NCBI GenBank assembly: GCA_027946555.1
Contig: JAPEVC010000030.1
Location: 62,001 to 126,000 of the forward strand
Direction: 5' to 3'
Source: Gnomoniopsis sp. IMI 355080
Lineage: Eukaryota > Ascomycota > Sordariomycetes > Diaporthales > Gnomoniaceae
DNA length: 64,000 bases
The position numbers and the translations under genes are program-made. The stretch's first letter is position 1; each line of letters begins with the position of its first letter. Below are positions 36,701 through 48,878 of the stretch, in pieces. The notes under the pieces are model-generated. The model was not told where the DNA came from, did no database searches, and saw nothing but the letters and a program-made list of their open reading frames with translations.

Positions 36701-39700
36701 GCCATCCCCGCGTTGACAGGCCCACTTGGCAAACGTTCAGGGATGGCACGCCCAAAGAAAACACAGATCCGGCCCGGCGACCAGGCCCGATATGCGGATC
36801 CGGGGAGTTCAGATTCAGATCCCCATTCCACTTTTGCCCGGGACCGCAGTACAGGAACAGTTGCCCCGCAGTTTGCAGGGTCCAACATTGGGCATAATTT
36901 GACAGTGTTTGGCTGGCCTGTCGTGACCGTTAAAGTTTCATAGGACCGTTGAAACAAGCTCTAGAACTTCGTCCGTAGGAAGTCCTCTCCGCGCTCGCGA
37001 GGTCTCTGGTTCTGCTTGTAGAGTACTTGGTGGGCTGACTGGCTTTCATGCCTTGTGGTTTTGTTACACAGCGATCCAAGCTTCTTCAGTCTGTGCAAAT
37101 AGCGGCTTGCTGCAACAGGACCCTGAAACGGGAATTGCTGCGTCATGATAGCCCATATCACGGTTACTCCGCTGCCTCCTTGACGATTCATGTTTTTTGT
37201 GAGGGCGCGAAAATTCGACGGAGGGGTACATAGTAGAAAGAACCAAACACCCCGCCCGACGTCACTAATTGACCGAAGGGTGCGGACGCAGCGGAAGTCT
37301 TGCTTGATTCAAACAAGCCGCTAACACAAAGCCGCTTCGTCGAGTCAGTTCTGGTGCCTGCAGTGTCCGATCTGCCATGGCAAAGTGTTCTTCCCCTCCA
37401 ACGCGACAGCGTCCGACTCAAGAAAGTGGCGTGGAAAAAAAAACATGAAAGAATCCAACATATTTCCAGACTCGTAATGACGGCATACTATGTAGTCGCA
37501 GGCGCGCTCAGACGGGGTAGGCGAAAGCTTGCTTGCCTGCCAGCCACAATTCAGAGTTTTATCTGTGCGAGCTTCATGGCATGCCTTGGCGACTGTGGCG
37601 ACGAACACCCTTCCGGCCCTTCTAGAAAGCAATCAAACTGCTTCTGCTTCTAGGTCTATGCAACCGTCCGAGCGTCGGATCTGAGGTTCTGCAGGAATGC
37701 GAAACCATCACTCCCTAGATTGCAAAAAAGGAAGGAAAAAAGAAAAAAAGAAAGCCAGATGCCATCCGGGGGAAAGTTCCCGTCCCGGCAGAATGAGATT
37801 TATCGGGCGCGCGCGGTGCGCATCCTGCCGGATCCGTTCCGCACAGAAGAAGGGTCTTTGGGTCTGTCTGGAAACTTTGTTGGCGTGGGGGTTTGTGTTG
37901 AAAGGAGAAAGCAACCTTGCAAGGGAGACAGTCCCTGGGCGTCAAGCCCGGGGGTTTGTAGGAAAACATGGCATCTGATATCTAATGGGGTAGAGATGAT
38001 GCCTTCCCACGAGAGATGACTCTTCGGGCTTCTACATATGGAAATGTCGAAAACTTGACGCCTGCGAGATGGAAAGTCTCAGCCTGAGAGTTTGTGGGGG
38101 TTGCAAAAGCGACCCGCTGACTGTGATATCGCCCGGAGCCGAGAACTGGCGGAGGAGATCGTCACCCTTCCTGGACAGGCTTTGCGCAATAGCTACTCTC
38201 ACATGCCCATGATTCTGAATCCCGTGATAAGGACGGTTGAGACTGGCTTGTGTGCCTGCCATACTGGCACATAGTACCATAGCAAAGGGAACCCGAAGCT
38301 TCCTATCTCTAGTCGCGTGTAGCCGGTGGCCGACCCTTTGGGATATCGTTGCCGTGGGGTGTTCACATGACCCCCACAAGCGCCAGCCAGAAGAGTCCCA
38401 AGCCTCGGCCTTGTGACTGGCCCTGCGATAGCTGGTATCTTTTGGGAGTTCGCGACGTATATCGCGACCATGAAAGACAAGTGTCGCGTTTGCCAGTCAT
38501 TTCATGTTTCACGGGGTGCAGACTGCATCACCTGCTGTGAGCTGCAGGTCTGCCCGACTTCAGCCATTGCTGCTCGTCTCGGTGAGTTGGCACAGCTACG
38601 TTGTAACTTGCTGGTCGTCGTACACCGGACTGTAGCTTAGCTGTCTTCCGGGATTTTTTCGTCGGTCGTTGAATTCCGCGAGTGTATACCAAAGTCGATG
38701 AAGTCATCACTACTGGCCATTTGTTTGAGTTCCTTGGAAACATGTTAGCGAGCTGCGGGTCTGTCCTGGCCCTTGGTATTCGTGATGGCCAAGGCCAGTA
38801 GAAGAATAGGTGCCCACCAGCATGTGACTCATCAGAAACATACGCAACCTGGACAGCACCACCTCAGTATTGCGGACAAAGGCTGATTGAGGGTCGCGAT
38901 TTCGAGACTGGGCTGTCAAGTGGAGCCTGGCGATCGAGTAGTCCAGTCCTGGGTACTAACTACATGGCACAAACGCTGAGAGTGTGTATGGGGCTTCATG
39001 GAGAATGAGCTTTGACCTCCCTGGCATTAGGTAGTGAATGGAGAGAATGTGCGCTGGTTGATGAAGTCTGAGCTTGTATCTTGGAATATGGAGTCTGCAG
39101 AGCAGAAAGTCTATCAGATGGAAACGAAAGGCCGCAGTTGGTGATGGAATTATATTAATGGTGGAAGATCCTATCTTTGCTGTTGACCATGGTTGGTAGG
39201 TATCCAGAATAAATCCGGTGTGATCGAAGCCAAAGCTAAGTAAAGCCAAGTAACAGATATCTTCAGGAAGACATGGCAAGTGTCAGTCATCTGGCCGGGA
39301 CCAAGGTAACGCATTGGATGACAACGTGCAAGTTCGAAGAATCAACAAGTCCAAGGCTCCGATTTTAGAGTCTGTGGAGCGTTCTCCCTATAATTCCCTT
39401 GCATCGCCCGGGCATGTAGCCCACAGCATCTTCATGTCTCTCGTATCTAATCTCCTGCTTCATCCTCCCTTACAGAGCTCTAGCGATGTGGCCTTTGAGA
39501 ACTTACCAGCACCAGAGTATCTCTCTACAGCACGAACTGCAAATGCATCAGAGTTTCAACATTGAAGCTCACAACCGGCCTGAACCCCCACGGCTTTCCT
39601 ATATTCGATACGTATATTCGATAGCACTGAGATTAACGACTTAGGCCGAGTTGCCAGCGTCGGCCTTGAAGGAGCAGACCAGAGGTCAAAGTAATACTTT

Positions 39701-40532
39701 CCAAGACGACACTTTCGCAAATGATACAGACGATGGCCAGCACGGCTCCCAAACCCATTAGGACTCGAGGCTCTTACGAGCCATTGATTAACTGAGATAG
39801 CCTACGCCAGCGTCCTAGAGCCATGGCGCCGAACTCAGTTTGCCCTCAAGGGAGGCACCCTGCAGATACCGACTGTCGACCACGACTAGATGGCCAACTT
39901 GGTTCTGATCCATCGGTAAGGGCTCAAAATGGGAAATGTAGAATCCGATAGAGCCTATGTCACCCCTCTTTGGGTAACCAGACGTGGACTGAGCGAGCTG
40001 CGGCGGAGCCGATGGCTTCGCCTTGAGCGTAAGAACTTGGAGGAAGTCGGCATGCGGCATAGCTGTGTTTAGGCGTCGCCAACGAGACATCCAGGCCTAA
40101 ACGCAGCTTGGCACTACCGCGGAAATGGGACAAATCGTCAGCATGAGGTTTCGGCCCAGCTGCTGTACCGAAGGTTTCCTGGGCATGGGGTTGCACTGCG
40201 CTACTTGCCCCAGGTCCTTGACCGAGAGCATCCACCCAAACACCGGCTAGAGGGGGGGGGGGATATGTGGAAATTAGGCGGTCAGCCTCTGTCAAGCTTG
40301 CGCCTTGGAATGATAACAGATCGATTGCAGCTGTGCTGCTTGTATCGTAGGGGGTGCGCCGCAAGTACGCCTTTCGCGTTCGGAGCTGGCCATCAATCGT
40401 GTCCAAACTCGTGGTGCGGACGTCCATGACAAACACGAAATCCGCAGACGACGACCGAAACGCCCAACTCCGTATAAAAACAAGTGACCTCGCCGCTCTG
40501 GCCTTTCGTTCCCGATGCAACATGAATCCTCT
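33775..40532. other. 6.8 kb gene-poor region
   Basis: No gene I can support. Two long overlapping frames on the plus strand (36311-36943 and 36370-36897) and one minus frame (39960-40523) have no recognisable domain. Small repeats: a 15-base unit twice in tandem near 34115-34143, poly-C 35291-35301, a duplicated tattcgata near 39600-39625, poly-G 40252-40262. Confidence 0.5.
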
Positions 40533-41300
40533 TTAACTCCTGAGAGCCTCCAGCCGGTTCCTCATCTGATCCATGGTAGCCTCCATGTCCTCTTCGTCCT
40601 CGTCCTCTGCCACAGGCTGTGGCTCTTCGACCTGCTGGGGCGGTGTAGCAGGAAGTGAGCCCGTCCTGTCCATCTTGCCCTTCAAGATCTCGCCCAGCAC
40701 CTTATCAACCTCACCCTCCGCCTCCTCTTCCTCTCCCACGAGCACATCATCCTCGGGCAGCGTGTCATCAATCATCTCCTCAATCACGCCCGCCTTCATC
40801 AACTCCACGCTCAGCTCGCGCATAGTGCCTGCCAGTTCGGGCAGCCTGATGAGGGTATTGACGTCCTTCATGATGCCGACGCTCGCGCGGATAGACCCCT
40901 CGATCTTGCGCACGGCGAAGGCCTCTTGCACCTGCATCTGCACGCTGGCGAGCTGGGCCTTTGAGGTGATGAGGCGAGTCGAGGTCTTGCGGGCGCGAAT
41001 GAGTTCGCGGGCGAAATCGCGGGCTTCCTTCTGGGCCTGTTTGGAGCGGCCCGGGTCTCTGGAGGCTCGGCGGTCGGCGGCGAGGATGAGGTTCTTGGTC
41101 TTGGTCTCGACTTGTTTTACTTGGGCAATGTCACGATCTAGTTTGCGCATGTTTTGCCGAAGAATCATGTTACATTTTCGTGCCTGGATGGGAGGGATGT
41201 CACTTAGCAGGAGTGGTAAGATGTCGGTACGATGGGGAAATGGGAGACATACTTGCGCTGCTGGGTCTGGCTTGACGAAGAGGGCTTTAAGGGATTCCAT
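40533..41300 (-). CDS. VPS24: ESCRT-III subunit Vps24/CHMP3, 232 aa
   Basis: Core ESCRT-III component; polymerises on endosomes with Snf7 and Vps2 to bud and cut multivesicular-body vesicles. Two exons: 41253-41300 (MESLKALFVKPDPAAQ) and 40533-41183. The 69-nt intron (GTATGT...CATCCAG, branch TGCTAAG) is a multiple of three and has no stop, so an unspliced reading stays open; homology shows it is an intron, since the family runs DP--Q directly into the basic first helix. The N-terminal half is Arg/Lys-rich and helical, the SVGIMKDVNTLIRLPEL segment is the Snf7-domain core, and the C-terminal half is acidic. It ends MRNRLEALRS, a MIM1-type motif that binds the Vps4 MIT domain. Confidence 0.93.
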   Translation of the reverse strand: MESLKALFVKPDPAAQVCLPFPHRTDILPLLLSDIPPIQARKCNMILRQNMRKLDRDIAQVKQVETKTKNLILAADRRASRDPGRSKQAQKEARDFARELIRARKTSTRLITSKAQLASVQMQVQEAFAVRKIEGSIRASVGIMKDVNTLIRLPELAGTMRELSVELMKAGVIEEMIDDTLPEDDVLVGEEEEAEGEVDKVLGEILKGKMDRTGSLPATPPQQVEEPQPVAEDEDEEDMEATMDQMRNRLEALRS

Positions 41301-42765
41301 TCTGGTAGCGGGCGATCACTCCAGGTGGCTGTTCGGAAATGCCCTTGATCTTGGGTTCAGCGACGCGAGATATTATTGGAAAGGTTGGCTGTAGGTTGTG
41401 ACAGTCGTTCTTGAGTTGGTCATTCGAGGAGGAGGGTCCTGCTTACGTTGACGTAGTTTGGGTTGCGACGGAGCGAATCTGGGCCGGGGAGGATGACACT
41501 TACGCCAAGTTCCAGGTTGCGGCTCACGCTTAATTTAGCGTCCATTCCCGCCCGCACCCTTTACTAGGTAATTAAGCGCTGTACGCAGTCCCGGCAGTAT
41601 GGATGCCTAAATAGCTGCGTAACCTCTGCTCATGATTTGGTATCTTGTCCATAATTTTTTGCACTAGATCACTCTATGAGGTATCTAGGGAATCAATTAT
41701 TTTTATTAGCAAATGTACAATGTTATTTTGTAAAGACATGCTCATGTTTGCTGACTGCATGTACGTAGGAAAGCAATTAGAAAGTGTGGCGCTGGGGACC
41801 TGACTCTCACCGTCAGTACAAAATAGTGACAGCCTCGTATCAAAGCCAATAAGCGCCTTTTGAGACTATAAGCTCTTCGCAGGCAGATGGTCTGACAGGA
41901 AAGTCGAAGCCAGATACAGTTTCTTGTACGAATCAATGTAATGACATATTGACGTGTGGAATAGCTGTAGCCGAGCGTAACCTACCTGTCTAGGTACATA
42001 CCTAGTACCTATGCCCAACAGTCCCGGTAAATAGGTAGGCTGGTAAGGACTCTGCAAAGCTGCATCCACCGTACCAAAAAAGATTGAAAACTGCCAGGCT
42101 CCTTGGAACTTCTCAGCTTAGGTTTTTGGTGAGCAATACCGATTGTGTAGAAGGTGCCTCCAGAATTAGTTATAAAGCACCAAAGCAACTGCATTCCATT
42201 GAAAGGTTCCTCCCGTATGGCGTTTCCATAGTATGTCAGCCCTGTGGATGGATCTCGGGTCTTTAACTGGGACGTCCCAGTGCAGGAGGAGGGAAAGTGC
42301 AGGGGTCAGGGAATTGCTCCTCTCAAAGCATGGGGCCATTTGGTCTCCAGGACTCTTCCAGATTCGATGAGATTCCGATGCAGCTTGCGCCGCTTGTCCC
42401 AGCGTCCTATTCTTCTCCTGCCGCCTCCCTTTCAATCAATCAATCAGACAATCGATCACATCTGCCTCAACTGAACTGTCTTAAAACACATCTTTGATAC
42501 CCTTTTTGGAGTGATCAACCGGCCATCTTTGCAGCGTTCCAGTGCCTCCTCTCCATCGTGCCTACGTACCCCGCGTTTACTCACAAGTTTCGTGCGCGGC
42601 AGAGCTCGCCATTAGCAACCTCTACTCCACTCCCCGCGTCCACTCTTGGCTTGCACGCTTGTCTGCAAATAAAACTTCCAGACTCTGACCTCACTCGCAC
42701 CACCTCCACATCAACCCGATCGCATCTACTCTCAGCAACTTCCTTTCCGTTTTACTCTAATCAAA
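41301..42765. promoter_or_regulatory. divergent intergenic region of VPS24 and SBA1
   Basis: 1.46 kb between two outward-facing genes. It holds an AT-rich stretch around 41640-41740 and a CCTAGGTAC-type low-complexity patch at 41980-42012. An ATCA-repeat patch lies near 42430-42450. No gene seen. Confidence 0.5.
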
Positions 42766-43818
42766 ATGGCTGCCACTACTGCAACTCCTGAGGGTAAGTT
42801 TTTTCAGTCATATATACCTTTGCAAGCATAGCTCCGTCAGAAGTGGGGAGCTGGTGAGGAGCTCTGCTCAGATACCCCATTGCCGCCTGCCAGCCTCGTC
42901 CCGCCTTGCGCGCAGTCAACATTGTTACTGACCGCGCACTCCGCACACAGTCCTCTGGGCCCAGCGCTCGTCCAGCACCGATCCCGAGAAGAACTTCGTC
43001 TACGTGACCATTTCCGTCCCCGATGTGCCCGCCTCAAACTTGAAGCTGGACCTGAAGCCCACCGGCCTGACCTTCACCGGCCACTCCGATACCCTCAAGA
43101 AGACCTACCACCTTGAACTCGAGCTGTACGCCGAGATCGATGAAAAGGCTTCAAAGGTTCACCACACCGGCAAGAACGTGGAGCTCAAGCTGCAGAAGAA
43201 GGAGCTCAACGAGGAGTTCTGGCCCCGTCTACTCAAGGATACCAAGAAGGTGCACTACCTCCGGACCGACTTCGACAAGTGGGTCGACGAGGACGAGCAG
43301 AATGAAGTTGCCGACGAGGACTTCTCTCAATTTGGCGGAATGGGTAAGTGCTTCTGACATGGCCGATTTTCTGGTTGCTCAAGAATCACGTCTTCCCTTT
43401 CCTTTCCTAAGCAGCAAACGCAATGCTGCAACACCTTACATCTTCAATGACTAACACCTTCACGTACCTGCAGGTGGAATGCCTGGCATGGGTGGTACGT
43501 TGCAACTGAACCCTAAATCTGGAGCACAAGCTGCGGATTCATTCTCGCTAGCCTTCACGAACAATGAGTCAGTATTCCGCAATTTGGACTGCACGCTAAC
43601 AGACACTTTGTACAGGCGCTGGCGGTGCTGGCGACTTCGGTGGTATCGACTTCTCCAAACTCGGCGGTGGTGCTGGCCTTGGTGGTATGGGTGGCCTCGG
43701 CGGCGAGGATGAGGATGATGAGGAAGAAATGGATGATGATGACATGCCTGCACTCGAGGGCGAGGAGGAGGCGACTGCTGCCTCTGAGGAGAAGCCTGCG
43801 GAGGCTGCCAAGGCCTAA
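42766..43818 (+). CDS. SBA1: Hsp90 co-chaperone p23/Sba1 (Wos2-like), 214 aa
   Basis: Binds the ATP-bound N-terminal domains of Hsp90 and slows ATP turnover, stabilising client complexes. Four exons: 42766-42793, 42951-43343, 43474-43494 (a 21-nt microexon) and 43616-43818. The CS domain begins LWAQRSSSTDPEKNFVYVTI and contains KPTGLTFTGHS and the p23 signature FWPRLLKD...YLRTDFDKWVDEDE. The microexon and start of the last exon encode a Gly/Met-rich linker (GGMPGMGG), followed by a Gly-rich stretch and an acidic C-terminal tail, as in Sba1. All four exons join in frame. Confidence 0.94.
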
Positions 43819-45893
43819 GTCAACCAATCCTTACGGTATCTCCGTCAGTTGACGTCTAATTCTCGGTCACACACAACCTTGAATCGAGGTTTCCCGATCC
43901 ATCCCGGTTGATGAGGAGAGCGTGTGCAGTGTTACCTCGAACATCTTCGGAATTGGGAGAGGGTTCGAGTGCACCACATAAGGATTCGAGCCGGAGTTTT
44001 TAATCTCCAACAACCTGCTGCTGCTGCTGCATGCTGACGGTTCACTGAATAAACCCAATATCTTCTCACCCTTACGTTTCCGTTACCGCGATCCTGTATT
44101 GTTTGCCGTCTGCGCTGGCGCATTTGTTGTTCCTGGACTAGGATGAGGACGAAGGCTCATCAAGTCCTCCAGTGTTGCCCGTGGTCTGTTCATGTCCGAT
44201 GAAGCGGTCCCTTCTTCCAGCAGTGTGGAGGTCCAGCTCTTCTAGGGCCATCAAACTCTGTGCCAATACCACATACCAACCAGTCTCTAGCGCCCATGAA
44301 TCGGACAAGTTTAAAAACGAAATTGACGGCAGATACAGATCCTGGAAAATACATCTTTTGAACCTCTACAGATACCATAGCAATTTCACTAAGTCTGGCA
44401 CATTCCGTCGGTTTGGGCCTATGATGTTGGGCACAATACTTGACGGTTCTCCAAGCAAAAGCAAGCACCCCGGCCCCAAGAATCTGCAAGTGGGGGAAAT
44501 AGCATGTGTTGTAGGACTCTTCCAACTATCTTGAGGATATTGCGTAGGCTTGGGGGCTGAGGGCTCACGCAAAATACACGTAGTAAATGGTGCGATTCTC
44601 CGAACAACCCCCCTCCCCACCCAACGAAACAGTAACCTTCTCGTGGCAATCCTCAAGCCTGTCGGTTTACATACCTACGCACCGACGTATGGTGTGAACC
44701 CCCACCAGTAGCTGCCACCTGTGGCTGGTTTCTCTTCGAAATCATCATTTGCCGAAATGTGCCAGGTTTGTAGATTTGGAAGCAGTTAATAATCGTGTTG
44801 AAGGCTTTAAAACTTGATTAGGTCCTCAAGAACAAACTGGAATGATGTATTATGTCAAATTTCGACTTGTCAAAGTTACCTACAAGGATTCTGCCGCAAC
44901 ACACGGTCTTCTATTCCATACAACCGCCTGGCCTCTCGTCCCCTTCCACGACGGTCGCTTGGATGGGCGTCCTACCAGACTGGGGCAAGAAGAGAAGGAA
45001 GTTCATGGTGTACTGGGTGTCTAAGCACAAACGACATCACTTCTGCTCAAATTGTTAGGCAAGCGTTTTACAATCTCACATTTCCAGTTTGGATAACTTG
45101 TTGATGATCGAGACAGAGACAAGCACGGGATAGTGCCAAGCAAATGCGTGCTCACTTTGAAAACCTGTCGAGGCACGGCTTGTTCTCCCCGACAGAAAAG
45201 CCCAATTGGCAGATCATTGCTGCGGCGAGAAGCCTAGAGAGGAGAATTAAACTTGCCCCTCACAAACGACAACCAAAATAGAAAGTGGAACGCGTATGCC
45301 TTCCTCTGCGGGCGGACGGAGATGTATAGACTGCCGCCAGGACGAGCACGAGCTTCGTCAGCATAAGTTAGGGGCTATAAGAGTATAGACAAATTAATAA
45401 TGATAAATATTGTGGTCACAGCTTAGAGAATGGGAGACCAATCACAGTCTATATGTCCAGCGAGGCACGTGTGGAGCATAGCAGTGTACGCGACTGTGAG
45501 TGACAAAAGCAGTCAGATAGTTAACAAGGAGAACCGCCATTGGAAATGCGTACACTGTTGCCATTCCTATTAAGATACTATCGACTTGTAGTCGCCCCAT
45601 TCATGCCTCGAAACTGAGCAGGCTGCTCTCGTCCTGAATACCCATCGTGGCACTGTGACGTCCAATCTGATCACCGACGAGATGCCGTGTCGAGCCTCAA
45701 ATACGCCAGCCATAATAGCGAATGAGGCAACCCGAAGTCAAAATCCGCGCAGCTCTCCGCCCTTGAAAAAGCACAATCTGTAGTGGGCTCCCCAACCCCA
45801 TTTGCCACCCTTCTCGCCCCTGCCTAGCTAGAGACAAACCTTGTGCGCGTAGACTCGATGTCCGCCACCTGACCAGGGCTTGGTTGACCGTGT
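43819..45893. other. 2.1 kb convergent intergenic between SBA1 and YRA1
   Basis: No gene supported. A short CTG repeat (5 units) lies at 44015-44030. The remainder looks like 3' UTR and spacer. Confidence 0.5.
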
Positions 45894-47673
45894 TTACAAG
45901 ATCTCATCATCCATCTGAGCATCACCACCGTTGGCAGCGGGCGCAGCCTCGGTTGTGTTCTTGGCGGCATCAAAGTAGTCCGCCATCTCCGCATCAAGCT
46001 CATCCTCCGTCTTCTTGGCCGGTCGGGCACTCTTGGGCTTGCCAGCACGTCCCTTCTTGCCCGCTGCAGCTTTGCCACCGGCAGGAGCAGCCTTTACGTT
46101 TGTGGCACCAGCCTTGGCCGAAGCAGCGGTTTTAGGGGCGTTTGTGATGCGTTGGCTCAGAGAAGGGGGCTCGGGAACTGCGTCACCAGAGAGAATTACT
46201 CGGAGCTGTGTCGTCGTCAGCACGAAGGTATCTTGGGGCTGCTTGCGGGGGGCTGCTTACGTGGATGGTCTTGTTGTCGATCTTGAGGTTCTTGAGACGC
46301 TCAAGAGCCTTGTAGGCGGCGTCGGCTTGCTGGAAAGACACCTCGACCTTGCCGAGAGGAGCACTAGCAGGAGGAGGACCGTACATGAGCTCAACCTTGC
46401 GGATGGTGCCGATACGTCCCTCTTTCTGGTCCTTGTTGAGTTCTGTGAAGTAGTCCTGAGCAGGAGAAAGAAAAGCGTTAGCAAAGCGATCGAGGGGGTT
46501 CCAGTAAGCGATAGTCGACAAGTCGGTGGCCGTGCTCAGACATAGTTCGTTGGTAATTCATAAGCCGCATGTCCCCAGGTTTACAATGATAGGCAAGCAA
46601 AGCAGTGAGCATCAGCGGTTGCGGTTGCGTTCGCTAGGGTCCCGTCTCAAATATGTCCGTAGACATCCGCACACAGCATGACGACATAGAGAAGTCTCTG
46701 CCACCAAGACTCTCGCCGCCATATTTCATGCGCGCTCAGAGGAGAAGCTCATTCCCACTCTTTGAGGCCTTGCGGAAACCGCGGCTATATTGCAGACCTG
46801 CGACCACTGCCCTTTTGCCGAGGCGTCTCCGCCTCACACGACGTCGCTCCTGCCCACAACTCTGCGGGCATAGAAATCTCGAAGGCAACATGGGAATGTG
46901 CTACCATCGGAATGATCGGAGAGCGTAATCATTGTTGCTCACTGCTTTGCTCGCGGAATTGTGATGGTGGGCGTTCTCAACTTGGTCACCAGCCAAGTAT
47001 GAAATCGCACAGCACAACACTTGTGGTCCTGACACTTGACCGCGATTTATTCGTCGCAGACAGTGCTCTTGTAAATGCTTGCCAGGCAGTCTGAGCATGC
47101 TGTCGGAATGCGAGAAACGTGGTGCTCGACTGTCCACCATTCAGGCTGCAGCGTCGAGTAGTGAGCGCTGAGTATGGGGAAGGAGACTCTGTGTTCAGGC
47201 CGAAGCAGTGCATGTGATTGCATGGAAGGAATGACCGCCTTTTGCTCGACCGCATGATGGGATCATGTCGATATTATACGCGATGGAAGGTAGGTGCCGA
47301 TACAAGGCTCCCAGGCTGGAACAGCCTCATCGATCACATACCTTGATCTGGGTTTCAGAGACATCCCGGGGCTGGTAGAGGTCAGTATTGAGCCGATCCA
47401 GAACGCGATGATGAATGGGTGTGTATTGCTACTTACCAGGTTGCTCATCTGGATGATGCTTCCGGTAGGGCCGCCCTTTGCACCTCTGACGGGAGCCTGC
47501 TTGCCATTCTTGACAGCGGGCTTGTTGGTGTTCTTCTTGACGCCACCAGCGGGAGCGACCACTTTGGTTGTGGACTTGCCGCCGCGACGAGCAGCACGCG
47601 CGCCACGAGGGACGCGAGTCTTGCGCTGATCCTTGAGGATCTCGTCAAGAGACTGACCGAGCTTAGCCGACAT
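45894..47673 (-). CDS. mRNA export adaptor Yra1/Mlo3 (ALYREF family), 257 aa, with an 886-nt intron
   Basis: Nuclear RNA-binding adaptor that couples transcription and splicing to mRNA export through Mex67. Four exons: 47437-47673, 47342-47371 (30 nt), 46261-46455 and 45894-46205; all join in frame. The N-terminus MSAKLGQSLDEIL is the conserved UAP56-binding segment, followed by an Arg/Lys/Gly-rich region. The RRM runs from SNLPRDVSETQIKDYF through KVELMYGP, GKVEVSFQQADAAYKAL and NKTIHLRVIL. The C-terminus is Lys/Ala-rich and ends with the acidic second motif near DELDAEMADYF. The second intron (46456-47341) is 886 nt while neighbouring introns are 50-160 nt; it has a good GTATGT donor and TGCTAAC branch site. 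Yeast YRA1 also has an unusually long, autoregulatory intron. Confidence 0.93.
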
Positions 47674-48878
47674 GTTAAAGTTGGTTGATTAGGATGACAA
47701 ATGTGGCAGTCGTTAAAGCGATGACGGTCGCGGTCTCGCGTCGCGTTTTGCAGTTGCGACAGCTGTTTAGAGGTGCGAGTCGACAGACCAGAATCAATCG
47801 AAAACGAAGAAGAAGAAGACGATGGTGACAATGACCGTAAAGAGGGCCGGCAAGTTTGACGGCGCGTTGAAGGAAACTGGCCGTGGTTGTTTGTTGGTCG
47901 AATTGCGATCGTGAATATGACCGGTGGAAGTGGCAGGTGTTGTCTGAGGTTGGCTGGGTTTTTGTAGTGCCCTGTTAGATAATTTTCGAATGGAATTTGG
48001 CGGAACAGTGGGAGAATTTGAGTGAGCGATGGGCTTTGGCAGAGGCCTGTGCGAGAAGATGACAGCAGTCTTGGTGGTGGGAGGCAGCTGGGGTCTATGG
48101 CGATGTTGACTGCGGGTGAGAAGTTGGAGAGTGGGACGACAAAGTCTGGGAGAACTGACCACGGGTAGAGCTGACAGAGCTGGGCTTACAACAATAATAA
48201 GGGGCTAACGAACAAGCAAGGCCCAGCCGCAAGAAGCAGTTGCCGCTTGAATCTGACTCATCAGCTTTCTGCCAAGACTTGATGTCCATGTCAACGGCCC
48301 GCACCCATCTAGGCACTTTACAGTACCCAGGTATATTTCAGATGCTCAAGCTCAATGCATTTGGGACATTCAAATGTTAATTGAAGAGTGTATATGCAGG
48401 GTATCAAAGCTGCGATTGTATTGTGTCACTTGTCCTAGATCAGAGTGAGATGTAGGTCCCAAGAAATGTATTTCCTAGACAGCCAGGCAATGGGTACATC
48501 TGCGCCATTGTCCCATGCGACAAGACATTCACATGCAACAAATCAAAGGCAAGTATGCAACATCGAAATAACGTCAATTACACCCAACCTGGAATTGCGC
48601 TTTGTAATTGTGACGGGTCGCAGGAGCACTTTCCCAATTTGTCCTAATGTACATGTACAGGCCTCATCGCTATTGCTGAGTGTGGTGCTCCATATACGCT
48701 CTGCGATTGTATGCCCTGTGTTTCCGAGCATCACTCTCTATATGTGGCCCCTTCTTTGCGCATCCAACGGCTGAGTTCCGTCTTCCTCAACACCCCATCT
48801 CCTCCCCACAAGCGATATGTCGCCGCCAGCGCCCTCGTATTTGTGTCCGTATTCGAATCGCTCAATTTTGTTGACGCA
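47674..48878. other. intergenic: YRA1 promoter and OST4 3' side
   Basis: Head of YRA1 on the minus strand and tail of OST4. No gene supported. Confidence 0.5.

Noticed and set aside
36311..36943. Two long overlapping plus-strand frames (210 and 175 residues)
   Set aside because: They overlap in different frames, neither has a recognisable motif, and both look like chance open frames.
39960..40523. 187-residue open frame on the minus strand just downstream of VPS24
   Set aside because: No recognisable domain or family motif, mixed composition, and it begins 10 nt after the VPS24 stop on the same strand, where 3' UTR is expected.
46600..47250. Search for a snoRNA inside the long YRA1 intron
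   Set aside because: No convincing paired C and D boxes on the sense strand of the intron.
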